The translations under genes and the position numbers were made by a program. Shown here in pieces: positions 34,657-44,560 of a stretch of DNA of 64,000 bases (the first letter of the stretch is position 1; every line of letters begins with the position of its first letter). The notes under the pieces were generated by a model that searched no databases, was not told the origin of the DNA, and saw nothing but the letters and a program-made list of their open reading frames with translations. The DNA lies in NCBI GenBank assembly GCA_965223115.1, contig OZ244982.1, positions 1,860,001 to 1,924,000 on the forward strand, written 5' to 3'. Origin of the DNA: CBDCUI01 sp965223115 (lineage in GTDB: Bacteria; Pseudomonadota; Gammaproteobacteria; UBA4575).

Positions 34657-36522
34657 ATGTGTGGGATAGCTGGTTTAATAACGTCGATGGGTGGATTTGA
34701 TTCAACAACCACCCTTCATAAAATGTCAAATTCTATCAAGCACCGTGGGCCTGATGATTCTGGTTTTTTCGAAACTAACACTAGATGCACAAAGTACCAT
34801 ATTGGACTTGCACATCGGAGACTTTCAATTATAGATCTTGCAACAGGTCATCAACCGTTATGTAATTCTAAAAATAATCTACATATAGTTTTTAATGGTG
34901 AAATATATAACTATCTTGAATTACGGGAAGATTTAATCAAAAGAGGTTATCAATTCAAAACATCTTCTGATACAGAGGTCATTTTACATGCATATGATGA
35001 GTTTGGAGTAGATTGCTTAGAACTATTAAGAGGAATGTTTGCGTTTGCTATCTGGGATTCCAACTTAGAACGGTTATTTATAGCACGAGATCGATTTGGG
35101 AAAAAGCCATTATATTTTTATCTCTCTAGCAACTTACTAGCATTCGCATCTGAATTGAAATCTATTTTGAATGTACCTGTTCAAATTAAAAATATAGATT
35201 ATGATGCGATATATAGTTACTTTATTTATCGTTATGTACCCGGCCCTAAAACATTATTCAAAGATATTTCGAAACTATCACCAGGTTCTTATCTAATTTG
35301 GAAACAAGGTACCTGTGAAATAAAATCTTATTATAATCCTCCAGATTGCTCCCCAAAAATACAAAATAATAGAAAACACGAAGGAGACATACCGCAATTA
35401 TTTCTTAATCAATTAGAAGAAGCTGTCAAAGTAAGAATGATAAGTGATGTGCCATTTGGTGCATTTTTATCTGGTGGAATTGATTCATCAGCAATCGTAG
35501 CGTTAATGTCTAAAAATAGCTCTAAGTCAATCCAAACATTCTCAGTAGGTTTTTTAGAGTCTAATTATAATGAACTCTCTTATGCAAAAACTGTTTCAGA
35601 AGAGTTCAAAACAGAACATCATGAACTTTTTATCTCAGAAAATGAAATAATAAACGACCTGCAAAAGCTAATTCGTTTTAGAGATGCACCCATTTCAGAA
35701 CCGTCCGATATTCCAATCTATCATTTATCGAAGGAAGCGGGCAAAACAGTAAAAATGGTTTTAACAGGCGAGGGTAGCGATGAACTATTAGGAGGTTACC
35801 CTAAACATTTGTTTGAGGTATATGCTCCTTATTATCATCTCATACCACGAATAATCAGGAACAACGTTATTGAACGTACGATAAACATACTTCCTTATAG
35901 TTTTAGACGTTGGAAAACTGCAATTCAATCCCTAAATGTTGAAGACTATGATGAGAGAATGGCACGTTGGTTTGGGGCTCTAACCACTAAAGAGTGTAGA
36001 AAATTATTATCTATCAAAAGTAATTTACCAATTTCTAAAACGCCAAAAAACTGCGATGTATTAAGAAATATATTATGTTTTGACCAAACTAATTGGTTAC
36101 CTGATAATTTACTCGAACGTGGTGACCGAATGACAATGGCTGCTTCTATCGAAGCTCGGATGCCTTTTATGGACCATTTGTTATATGACTTTGTTGCTTC
36201 CTTACCTAATAAATATCGTATTAACGGAAGGTCTAGAAAGTGGATACTTAGAGAGTGCATGAAAAATATTCTACCTCATAATATTCTCAGTAGATCAAAA
36301 GTTGGTTTCCGAGTTCCCATAAATGAATGGTTTAAAAGTTCAATGAAAGAATATTTATATGATCATTTAATTAGCTCTACTTCTCAGACAAAACAATATT
36401 ATCAAACAGATTACTTAAAAAAAATTTTACACCAACACACATCAGGGCGTCACAATCATGAAAAACTACTATGGGCATTATTGAACTTAGAGATTTGGCA
36501 TCGTGAGTATGTAGACAATTAA
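34657..36522 (+). CDS. Asparagine synthetase-like glutamine amidotransferase (AsnB type)
   Basis: The 621-residue protein starts with the nucleophile Cys2 (MCGIAGLIT) of the class II glutaminase domain (about 1-205). The synthetase domain (about 240-600) has the PP-loop GAFLSGGIDSSAIV (about 272-285) and TGEGSDELLGGYPKH. Enzymes of this kind occur in many O-antigen and exopolysaccharide loci, where they are thought to amidate uronic acids or make amide-linked substituents. With AlgD making a uronate nearby, amidation of mannuronate is a reasonable inference. True asparagine synthesis cannot be ruled out. Confidence 0.88.
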   Translation: MCGIAGLITSMGGFDSTTTLHKMSNSIKHRGPDDSGFFETNTRCTKYHIGLAHRRLSIIDLATGHQPLCNSKNNLHIVFNGEIYNYLELREDLIKRGYQFKTSSDTEVILHAYDEFGVDCLELLRGMFAFAIWDSNLERLFIARDRFGKKPLYFYLSSNLLAFASELKSILNVPVQIKNIDYDAIYSYFIYRYVPGPKTLFKDISKLSPGSYLIWKQGTCEIKSYYNPPDCSPKIQNNRKHEGDIPQLFLNQLEEAVKVRMISDVPFGAFLSGGIDSSAIVALMSKNSSKSIQTFSVGFLESNYNELSYAKTVSEEFKTEHHELFISENEIINDLQKLIRFRDAPISEPSDIPIYHLSKEAGKTVKMVLTGEGSDELLGGYPKHLFEVYAPYYHLIPRIIRNNVIERTINILPYSFRRWKTAIQSLNVEDYDERMARWFGALTTKECRKLLSIKSNLPISKTPKNCDVLRNILCFDQTNWLPDNLLERGDRMTMAASIEARMPFMDHLLYDFVASLPNKYRINGRSRKWILRECMKNILPHNILSRSKVGFRVPINEWFKSSMKEYLYDHLISSTSQTKQYYQTDYLKKILHQHTSGRHNHEKLLWALLNLEIWHREYVDN

Positions 36523-36913
36523 GCTAAATTTAATAAAAAATATCAACAAATAAAGCTTTTATAATTAAGTAATTTGTTTTTAATTGTTATTGTCTGTATT
36601 GCGTATACCTATATAAGTAAAACTAATACATATTCTTTCCTTAATTAAATTTCAAACTTTTTAGCCTCATATCTGAAAACATGACAAAAAATATTCAAAA
36701 CTACGCCTAATCTATACCGGCCATATATAAAATATGGCCGTATGTCGGTAAATAAATGTATTTAACATTACTTACATGACATAGCAATATTAACGTGCAA
36801 AAATTAAATAACATAAACTAAAAATGTTCGTGTCTATCTTAAGACCTGAATATAAAATAATCTGCTGCAAATTTTTTTGAAATAAACTAGCACTATTCCT
36901 GTAGGTACAATTC
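36523..36913. other. Intergenic region with a perfect hairpin
   Basis: This 391-bp gap holds CGGCCATAT (36718-36726) paired with ATATGGCCG (36732-36740) around ATAAA, the only GC-containing structure in it. No T-run follows. It may be a transcript end for the amidotransferase gene or an operator for the lyase gene 174 bp downstream. Confidence 0.4.
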
Positions 36914-37807
36914 ATGCACTATTTGATATTAAATTACTGTATCTCTAACAATAATTTAAAACTAATTAATTTCATTCTTTTTATTCTAGTTCTATGCTTT
37001 ACTTATCCAGTATATTCTCAAACATATCATGAAAACTTTGAGTCTGGCACATTAAGTTCAGATTGGAAACACTCAGATTCTGGAGGCGCACCACAAACTT
37101 TGAGTAAATTAACCAATTCACTCACATGTAACGGAACTCAAATATTAAAATCTAAAGCTATTTATCCACCCGATTATCGAACTGAAGTAGTATTTAAATC
37201 TAAATCATTTGCTGAACTTATACATGAGAAAGAATATTGGATGGGTGTTGCTATAAGCTTGTCCACTGATTGGAAAGACGATGGCAAAGTTGGTGAAACT
37301 TTATTCCAAACTCATCACAGAGCAGATTTAAAACTTGGTGACGTTGGAGGAGGATCTACACCTTTATCTTTACGCACAAAAAACGGACAGTGGCTAATTC
37401 ATGCACAAACTAAAAGCAAGAAAATATGCACAACCCCATGTGCAGAACAAGTTTTAAGCCAGTATATAGGTCAGTACCAACCTGGTGTTTGGACAGAGTT
37501 TGTTTTTAACGTTAAGTTTACCCATACAAATGCTGGATTTTTAAGAGTATGGAAAAACAATGAATTAGTTGTAAATTATTCTGGACCAATAGGTTACAAC
37601 GATGAGAGAGGACCTTTTATTAAATTAGGGGTCTATAAGCCTCTTTGGCAATATGGTAAATCAATAGTCAATTCACGAACTGTGTATCACGACGATTTCA
37701 AAATAAAAGAAGGTTCGGGCTCGCCCGCAGACGTTTCTCCTAATTGTGGAAATACTAACACCGAAGGAGAGATAACCCCGCCTGACAATATTAAAATAAT
37801 TCAATAA
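36914..37807 (+). CDS. Secreted polysaccharide lyase, heparinase-I-like fold
   Basis: The 297-residue protein has a long N-terminal signal segment (about 1-36, cut near VYSQ) and then a jelly-roll domain (HENFESGTLSSDWKHSD, YRTEVVFKSKSFAELIHEKEYWMGVAISLS, FQTHHRADLKLG, YQPGVWTEFVFNVKFT, FLRVWKNNELVVNYSGPIGYND, FIKLGVYKP). This pattern matches the Polysacc_lyase family (PF14099) related to heparin lyase I and glucuronan lyases. It would cut a uronate-containing polymer in the periplasm or outside. A lyase within a biosynthetic locus usually trims or clears the product, as AlgL does for alginate. Confidence 0.8.
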   Translation: MHYLILNYCISNNNLKLINFILFILVLCFTYPVYSQTYHENFESGTLSSDWKHSDSGGAPQTLSKLTNSLTCNGTQILKSKAIYPPDYRTEVVFKSKSFAELIHEKEYWMGVAISLSTDWKDDGKVGETLFQTHHRADLKLGDVGGGSTPLSLRTKNGQWLIHAQTKSKKICTTPCAEQVLSQYIGQYQPGVWTEFVFNVKFTHTNAGFLRVWKNNELVVNYSGPIGYNDERGPFIKLGVYKPLWQYGKSIVNSRTVYHDDFKIKEGSGSPADVSPNCGNTNTEGEITPPDNIKIIQ

Positions 37808-37830
37808 TAAACATTATTTTTAATATTGTT

Positions 37831-39135
37831 CTACATTTTAATATTTGAATAGCTATTGGCCTGAGAAATTATCAGCCCAAGGAAAAACCACATAACATAA
37901 CCAAATATATTATGGCTTAATATATTGGTATAGGGCATAGTTAGCAATATAACAAATGTAACCCCCAACCATCCAAGTGCTACTGCACCCATACTTCCAT
38001 TGGAACTCTGTAATTTTTTAGCATCAAAAAACACCATTAATAAAATAATTATTGACATAAATACACCAATAATACCTATTTCCCACAGCATATTACCTAT
38101 AGTTGTAATATCTGAGTTTTTTTCATCAATTGTCCAGTAATATTCTCCTTGTAAAACTTTAGAGAAAGAATCGGATGCATTTCCAATGCCTACACCATAT
38201 AGAACATTTACTAACCCTTCATTGTATAAATATTTCAATGGCAAAATCATGCTATCAACCCTGCTGACTTCTTCCATTTTATTGCCAGATATTCGAAATC
38301 TCACTGAATCAGTATCGGTTGTCCCTCTATATAAATTTTCAAACACTTGACCTTTAATAATTGCATTTAAAATATTCCCATCCCATCGACTTGAATATTG
38401 CATATTGTAAACTAATATAAAAGATGTAAAAGTTACAACACCAACCACTGATAACGTAGACAATCTCTTAACTTGTAATTGATCACGCTTCATAAACAGT
38501 ATCGGCACCAAAAAAATGATAGGCATTAAAAAAAGTGCAGCCGAGGCTTCTGTTAACCCGATGGGCACAAACATAATCGCAATAAACAGTGCTGCTAGCT
38601 TTAATGAAATACGGCCTTTAAGATAATAGGCTAATACAATAGAAATAACACATATTGAATATACTGCCATTTTCCCGGATCCTATTATAGTTCCTTCTAT
38701 AACATCGCCAGTAGGCTTGTATTTAAATATTACTAATTTCTGATATATGACTACTGGTAGCTGAAACAATGAAAACAAAAATAATAATTTAATTATTTTT
38801 TTTATTTCTATTTCACTAAATTGATAAACAATTGGTAATAAAAAAAATGGTGTATATCTAAAATACTTTCTCACGCCTGCGAAAACCGCTCCGGGTTGCA
38901 TTTCATTCGCAACGACTCCAACGATTAGGAGCATAAAAAAAAGTGTAAAAAATATAATATAACGAGTAGGCAAAATAGCATCACGGTATCTTGTAAAATG
39001 TGCACAAACAACTAAAAAAACCAATCCAGACAATATCTCCGGAATCCAACCTGCAAGCTTTCCTATTGAAACTGAGCTTAAGAAATAGTCTGCTCCAAAT
39101 AAAAAAATAAACAACAAATAAAGAAGTACATTCAT
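37831..39135 (-). CDS. O-antigen ligase/polymerase-like (Wzy-type) membrane protein
   Basis: The 434-residue protein has about ten hydrophobic helices and one large soluble loop (about 245-345: YSSRWDGNILNAIIKGQVFENLYRG to DEKNSDITTIGNMLWE). This is the layout of Wzy/WaaL family proteins, whose big periplasmic loop is catalytic. There is little primary conservation, so the call rests on topology, length and context. It is the only polymerase candidate in the window and would join lipid-linked repeat units at the periplasmic face. Confidence 0.75.
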   Translation of the reverse strand: MNVLLYLLFIFLFGADYFLSSVSIGKLAGWIPEILSGLVFLVVCAHFTRYRDAILPTRYIIFFTLFFMLLIVGVVANEMQPGAVFAGVRKYFRYTPFFLLPIVYQFSEIEIKKIIKLLFLFSLFQLPVVIYQKLVIFKYKPTGDVIEGTIIGSGKMAVYSICVISIVLAYYLKGRISLKLAALFIAIMFVPIGLTEASAALFLMPIIFLVPILFMKRDQLQVKRLSTLSVVGVVTFTSFILVYNMQYSSRWDGNILNAIIKGQVFENLYRGTTDTDSVRFRISGNKMEEVSRVDSMILPLKYLYNEGLVNVLYGVGIGNASDSFSKVLQGEYYWTIDEKNSDITTIGNMLWEIGIIGVFMSIIILLMVFFDAKKLQSSNGSMGAVALGWLGVTFVILLTMPYTNILSHNIFGYVMWFFLGLIISQANSYSNIKM

Positions 39136-39415
39136 ATCTAATATTAATAGAGATATGTGAAACTTAAATCAATAAACTTGAATTTAACATGTCACTTAAC
39201 CACAATATTTAAATTGCTAATATTATAATTATAAGTATTACTTACATACCAAATTAGAATACATATTTGGATAATGATCTTTCACCACTATAGGTTTTCA
39301 CCATTGCCTCAGATACATTTATCGAACCTGTTATAGGAAACCCAATAAATAAATATAAATATTTATGATCGGTGAACATTAACCACTTAACCAAGTGTAA
39401 TTTTCATAAATACCG

Positions 39416-40207
39416 TCATTTCCAATGACTTAAATCTTGATTAATTAATTTTTCAAGCTTATTAATGTCATCAATATAATATTGATCAATGAGAGTCTTT
39501 CTAACTTCAGGAGATATAGGCGGAATATCTTTAGAAAATAATTTATCAGTTAAATTAGATAAATTATGTAACTGAAGTTTAGATAGTTTTCGAGACAATG
39601 AATGCATTACAGTTGACCTCGATCTACTCGCAGAAGAATTTACAACTTTATCCACATAAGTGGACTCAAAATCAGTATCTACACCAAGAAACTTAAAAAC
39701 AGAATTTAAATACTCTTTTGGATTTATCTTTATATCCTCATAAAACAAAACTAATAATTTATCTTTAGGAAATAATTGGTAATACCTACTTAGATTCTCA
39801 CCATAGAGTCCTTCTTCTATTAAACGCTCATTATTCTCTATATAGTCTTCAAATGAAATATTATTATTTTGTTTTTTTATCTCTGACATTCTATACCAGT
39901 AATGCGAATATGCTCGTCCTACTGGATCTCTAAGTGATACAATTAATTTACAATCAGGCAAATGCCGATGAATAAGCTCTGGTATATTTTTATAATATAA
40001 ATATGCAGGTGTTGCCTCGCCAACAGCTATATGGTTACAGTCTAAAAAGAAATTTTCATACCAATCTATTCCTTTGTCATAATTTTGGTCAAAAAAATGC
40101 AGTTCTTTTACATTTGGCATAAAAATCTGAGGGTGAGTTCTTAAATTTCTGGCCAACCATGTAGTTCCACATCTAGGTGCGCCTATAATTAAATAATTTG
40201 GCAACAT
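39416..40207 (-). CDS. PAPS-dependent sulfotransferase
   Basis: The 263-residue protein has the PAPS loop YLIIGAPRCGTTWLARNL at the N-terminus, KELHFFDQ, and the 3'-phosphate site LIVSLRDPVGRAYSHYW with its conserved Arg and Ser region. It is the closest relative in this window of the sulfotransferase at 31134 (same start pattern, same length class, similar C-terminal LEKLINQDLSHW). It lies 46 bp downstream of another sulfotransferase gene. Confidence 0.87.
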   Translation of the reverse strand: MLPNYLIIGAPRCGTTWLARNLRTHPQIFMPNVKELHFFDQNYDKGIDWYENFFLDCNHIAVGEATPAYLYYKNIPELIHRHLPDCKLIVSLRDPVGRAYSHYWYRMSEIKKQNNNISFEDYIENNERLIEEGLYGENLSRYYQLFPKDKLLVLFYEDIKINPKEYLNSVFKFLGVDTDFESTYVDKVVNSSASRSRSTVMHSLSRKLSKLQLHNLSNLTDKLFSKDIPPISPEVRKTLIDQYYIDDINKLEKLINQDLSHWK

Positions 40208-40253
40208 TTTATTTTACTTAAGTAATATAATTAACTTTAATATAGAATTTTAT

Positions 40254-41153
40254 TCAACCATAAAACACTTTTCCAAGAGCATATCTCCCGGAACGTTTCG
40301 ATTTTCTCCATAGTAAAGAAAGAAAACTAAGCCCAATGCCTGAATCTAAGATTAAATTATTATCACACAGTATATCTCTATTCTTTAGCAGTTCTTCTAT
40401 CTCAGTCACAAATTGGTTATTAGAAGACACTACCTTGATGCTTTTATTTATCAGTTCAATATCTTTCTTATCTTTTTTGTCCTTTTCTTGCTTGAATTGG
40501 AGTCGCTCTTTTAGGTTGATATACTCATTACTATTTTTAGCAAAAATATCTATTCTAGCGGAATTATTGCCAAATAATGTATGTGAAACTTTTTTTCTAT
40601 ATTCTTTCTTATCGTCAAAATAAGGAATATTTACATAACCACATACTTCTTTTAAGACATTCATGTCTTGAGTAAATTCATGACATTTAACTGAACGCCA
40701 ATCTTTAATCATCGTGTAATATAACCGATGATAGTTCACCCATCTCTTATGCCATTCACCCAGCCTATTTCTTTTATAATATGATTCTGCAATCTCATGT
40801 GGTGTTTTCCATATGAGTATATTTTTTGTTTTTATCCCATTAGTATTTAAAATTTTAGTTTGTTTTGCAATCCAGAATGGGTCTTTACTTGAATCAGTAA
40901 TAAATTCAACGTTTGGAAACATATCAAATATACTATTGTAAAGATTATCTTCACCATTATTTTTAATATCACTCCAAACAGTACATTCAGGATTACCACA
41001 ACTACACATAGGCTTGGAATGATGAGATTCTGTTGGGTGAAAATAGTCTTTTACCTCACCACAAGAAAAACCATTAGGGTCATTACTTAGTATCAATTCT
41101 AGTAATGTAGTGCCACTATAAGAAGTTCCGCCAACAAAGATAACTTGCTTCAT
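40254..41153 (-). CDS. Sulfotransferase family protein
   Basis: The 299-residue protein has the P-loop-like PAPS site VIFVGGTSYSGTTLLELILS and a cysteine cluster CSCGNPECTVW (about 49-59) seen in one branch of the sulfotransferase family. DSSKDPFWIAK follows (about 87-97). Its body is quite different from the sulfotransferases at 31134 and 39416, so it probably acts on another position or sugar. It heads the 39416-41153 pair on the - strand. Confidence 0.75.
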   Translation of the reverse strand: MKQVIFVGGTSYSGTTLLELILSNDPNGFSCGEVKDYFHPTESHHSKPMCSCGNPECTVWSDIKNNGEDNLYNSIFDMFPNVEFITDSSKDPFWIAKQTKILNTNGIKTKNILIWKTPHEIAESYYKRNRLGEWHKRWVNYHRLYYTMIKDWRSVKCHEFTQDMNVLKEVCGYVNIPYFDDKKEYRKKVSHTLFGNNSARIDIFAKNSNEYINLKERLQFKQEKDKKDKKDIELINKSIKVVSSNNQFVTEIEELLKNRDILCDNNLILDSGIGLSFLSLLWRKSKRSGRYALGKVFYG

Positions 41154-41234
41154 TAATACTCTTGTGATTTATAAAAATTAAAATTGATAAGATATACATT
41201 TTGTTCATTAATAATTCTTAGTTGTTCTTTTGTT

Positions 41235-42320
41235 TTATTTTAAGACTTTTAAAAAATAGTTTTTTAAATCATCATTAACAATATTTTTCCAGGTGTATTT
41301 TTTACAAAATTTTCGTATAGCATTTGAATCATATAATTTCTTATTATAGGCCAATTCATTCAAACCATTATAAAAACTATCTTCATTATCTTGGATGAGG
41401 ACACCATTGTTGTTATCTATTAAACGCATGTTCTCATATGTTGAAGTTGCGATAACTGGCATGCCTGAAAGCATATACTCGAATGTTTTCGTCGGGGGCT
41501 GACAATCAAAATAAGGCGTCATTGGAATAAAAGAAACACCTATATTTTGCTCATCAAAATAATGTTTAAGGTTCTCATGCTTAACAGGGCCTACAACTCG
41601 TACTATGCCCTCTAAACCTGCCTGCTTAATTATTTCCTCGAAATATTTGTCTTCTTCATTATACCCGTCTCCAATTATTATATAATTCATTTTAATACTT
41701 AGTTTATTTTCTTTATAGAATCTTGCAAATCCGAATATTGATTTTTCAATATTCCGTAAATGAAAAGTCCCAACATATATCAATTTCATAGTATCGAATG
41801 ATTTATTTTTATTTGAAATAATATCTGCTCCTAGAGGTATTATTTTCAATTTATTCTTATTAAGCCTCAGTTTACTAGCAAGACTTGATGAAATAATTGT
41901 TATATTTTCAAAAAGGCCAGTTTCCCAGCTTAATATGCTGTTTAGTAATTTTAACTTAAAATGGTTTTCCTCAATATAACCTGTCCTAACATCAACTACA
42001 TGTTTTTTGTTTGATGACAAATACTTCACCAAAATACATAATGGAAAATAATTAATAAATACTAGATTATAATTTTTTCTACTTTCAGAAATACATTTAA
42101 ATAAAAAGTTAAAATACCTTATAACTTTACTGTATTTTCGACTTACATAGATAATATTTATATTCTCTAGTTGTATGTATGGTTTCTGATAATCCCAACC
42201 TAAATACGTTATATCGAAACTGCCTCTAAGATATTTACAATAATAATATGTATCAATGTGATAACCGAATTGTGCTCTATTTACAATTAGTAGCTTTTTT
42301 TTATTAAAATTGTCATTCAT
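41235..42320 (-). CDS. Glycosyltransferase (GT-B fold, family 4-like)
   Basis: The 361-residue protein shows a GT4-like C-terminal half: KLIYVGTFHLRNIEKSIFGF, YIIIGDGYNEEDKYFEEI, RVVGPVKHENLKHYF and PPTKTFEYMLSGMPVIATST. The N-terminal half is lysine- and tyrosine-rich and poorly conserved (KKLLIVNRAQFGYHIDTYYY). It very likely adds one sugar of the repeat unit. It lies 60 bp after the next glycosyltransferase gene on the - strand. Confidence 0.8.
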   Translation of the reverse strand: MNDNFNKKKLLIVNRAQFGYHIDTYYYCKYLRGSFDITYLGWDYQKPYIQLENINIIYVSRKYSKVIRYFNFLFKCISESRKNYNLVFINYFPLCILVKYLSSNKKHVVDVRTGYIEENHFKLKLLNSILSWETGLFENITIISSSLASKLRLNKNKLKIIPLGADIISNKNKSFDTMKLIYVGTFHLRNIEKSIFGFARFYKENKLSIKMNYIIIGDGYNEEDKYFEEIIKQAGLEGIVRVVGPVKHENLKHYFDEQNIGVSFIPMTPYFDCQPPTKTFEYMLSGMPVIATSTYENMRLIDNNNGVLIQDNEDSFYNGLNELAYNKKLYDSNAIRKFCKKYTWKNIVNDDLKNYFLKVLK

Positions 42321-42379
42321 CTAAACAAATTTTTAATATATTACTTTATAAGTCGTGCAAACATAATAGTTAACATGTG

Positions 42380-43486
42380 TTAAGAATTCATTAACTCTAT
42401 TATTTTATTTGCATTTTGCATCGAATGAGTTTTCATAACATATTTTTTAGCCTGTCTTCCCATTTTTTCTCTAAAGCTAGAATCTTCAACAAGTTTTTTA
42501 ACATCTTTAATTAATTGTTCAAATGTTCCAGAACAAATTCCAATATTTTTATTATTTAATACACCATCTGGATTGATACTTAAACTCACTACTGGAACAC
42601 ATCTCATCCAAGCTTGTATAAATGTATTTGGAAATCCTTCATATAAACTTGTATTCACAAAAATATGACTTTTTGCCAAAATTTCATTTACATCATGAAA
42701 TGACATATTTGACATATATTCTACATTGCTTGCATTATTAATTTTCTGGAATAATAAATCTAACCATTGCTTCTTATGATGAGGTTCGCCAATTAATATA
42801 AATTTTATATCTCTACAAGTTTTAAATTGATTCGCTAAATTTACAAATAGCTCAGGTCTTTTAAACGGTTTTAAATTAGCTACCCAGACAATTTTAATTG
42901 GTAGCTTTTTATCTAATACTTCTGTAGGGTTATGGTGAAAGTTTGGCACTACCCAATCTGCTTTTCTACCAAATCGTCTATACAAAAGCTTATCTTGAAA
43001 TTTGGTTTGAGTAATGATTTTTGAACAATTTCTAATACCATATTGCATAAATAAAAATTCTACATATTTTAAAATAGACCTTGGTGAAAAATTTCCTTGG
43101 AAATCCATTAAATCTGTATCTAATGCAACGTGCCAAATCATATTGCATCTATTTTTTTTTGCGTACCAAGCAGCAACACCTGTGTAAGAACATCCAACAC
43201 GTTGATATATCACATCTGGTGCAATGGATTTCAGCGCCATAAAAAGTTTTATAGCATCAAAAAATGTTGCATATCGACGCAAAAAATTATTGATCCCAAC
43301 ATTATATATTTTGTACTGCTTAGTATTAAATTTTGGATTTGTATCTCTCGCTAAGTATGTAATTTCAAATGAATTTGCTTCACGTATTGCATCAATAAGA
43401 CACCTCGCCTGATATTCTGCTCCACCAAATGCTGCCGCCCAATGTGCAGGAAGAATTATGCACAGACGCTTCTTTGAAATACTCAT
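42380..43486 (-). CDS. Glycosyltransferase family 4
   Basis: The 368-residue protein begins LCIILPAHWAAAFGGAEYQA, a typical GT4 N-terminal glycine-rich loop. The C-terminal half contains IKIVWVANLKPFKRPELFV, FILIGEPHHKKQW, and NTSLYEGFPNTFIQAWMRCV, then PVVSLSINPDG as donor-binding region. It sits 9 bp after a sulfotransferase gene, so the two are in one operon. Confidence 0.87.
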   Translation of the reverse strand: MSISKKRLCIILPAHWAAAFGGAEYQARCLIDAIREANSFEITYLARDTNPKFNTKQYKIYNVGINNFLRRYATFFDAIKLFMALKSIAPDVIYQRVGCSYTGVAAWYAKKNRCNMIWHVALDTDLMDFQGNFSPRSILKYVEFLFMQYGIRNCSKIITQTKFQDKLLYRRFGRKADWVVPNFHHNPTEVLDKKLPIKIVWVANLKPFKRPELFVNLANQFKTCRDIKFILIGEPHHKKQWLDLLFQKINNASNVEYMSNMSFHDVNEILAKSHIFVNTSLYEGFPNTFIQAWMRCVPVVSLSINPDGVLNNKNIGICSGTFEQLIKDVKKLVEDSSFREKMGRQAKKYVMKTHSMQNANKIIELMNS

Positions 43487-43494
43487 TATTATTG

Positions 43495-44523
43495 TTAAAA
43501 TTTATTAGTGCGAGATTGCCTTATTGATGTCAAAACAAATTTGAATATTCTCGACCATGGGAGTTTTCTCGTCTTACCTGTTAGCTTCTTCATTCCCATT
43601 ACATATAACTCTCTATACGCATCTCTCCATTTCCAAAAAAATTTAAGAACTACGTTTGGGTTACGATTTCCAGAAATACTAACATCTTTATAGCCATAAC
43701 TAAGTAAACTTTTACCTGCAATTAACTCCAACCTTTTAATTTGTTTATCACTAAAATACGATTTCCACTTTTCACTATTAGGTCTAATAAAATCTAACTC
43801 TCCCCAGTTTTCCTTATGAGGTTGATTTGAACGCAAAACAACATCCGTATATTTCAACTCAGCAAACTGGCATACCTGCCTCATCCAATATTCAGGATCC
43901 GCTGTTAAGTCTTCATATCTTAATTGAAAATATCGATTACCAAGCTTTGCTCCTTGTATCTCACCTTCCTTTAATACACGCTTCCATCTATAGATTGTAT
44001 ATTCAGGTGTGCGCTGCCAACGCCGATGAAATGAGGCCGCACAATCTCTTCCATCTCTTATGATGTGTATAAATTTTGCACCAGGAAATAATTCTCCCAA
44101 ATTACACATATGTTGAACGTTTTGTGGTGATTTTTCTGCCCACTTTTGCTTACCTTGTTTCAGTGCAATTGATCTAAAGATTGCATCTATGACTGCAGAT
44201 AACTCTCGTGGGAATTCTTTCCAATTCTCAGGCAAGCATAGTGGAACCCAACTATTCATTTGTGCAAAAGTAGGTATACCTAAAATTGATTTCCATAGTT
44301 TTAGAAAATTTTCATCATTATTTAGATCTCCATATTTTTTCAAACTCATCATCAAATAAGGAAATATTCTAGTTTCCCATGGTGTTGCAAAAAGCTCAGG
44401 ATGCAATCCTAAGCAATCTGCCAACATGGAAGTACCTGAACCATTCATTCCAACGACAAATATTGGCTTCGGCTGACCCTCTAAAATTTCAATGGGGTCG
44501 CCTAATGCAAAATTGCTCGTCAT
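43495..44523 (-). CDS. PAPS-dependent sulfotransferase
   Basis: The 342-residue protein has the PAPS loop IFVVGMNGSGTSMLADCL (about 20-37), HPELFATPWETRIFPYL, and the 3'-phosphate site KFIHIIRDGRDCAASFHRRW, which is the classical RDGRD form of bacterial sulfotransferases. WAEKSPQNVQHM precedes it. An internal region RYFQLRYEDLTADPE matches the family. It is third in order along the locus and lies 38 bp after another sulfotransferase gene. Confidence 0.87.
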   Translation of the reverse strand: MTSNFALGDPIEILEGQPKPIFVVGMNGSGTSMLADCLGLHPELFATPWETRIFPYLMMSLKKYGDLNNDENFLKLWKSILGIPTFAQMNSWVPLCLPENWKEFPRELSAVIDAIFRSIALKQGKQKWAEKSPQNVQHMCNLGELFPGAKFIHIIRDGRDCAASFHRRWQRTPEYTIYRWKRVLKEGEIQGAKLGNRYFQLRYEDLTADPEYWMRQVCQFAELKYTDVVLRSNQPHKENWGELDFIRPNSEKWKSYFSDKQIKRLELIAGKSLLSYGYKDVSISGNRNPNVVLKFFWKWRDAYRELYVMGMKKLTGKTRKLPWSRIFKFVLTSIRQSRTNKF

Positions 44524-44560
44524 TAATTCTGTTACTCCTATTTATTACAGATCTAAAAAT

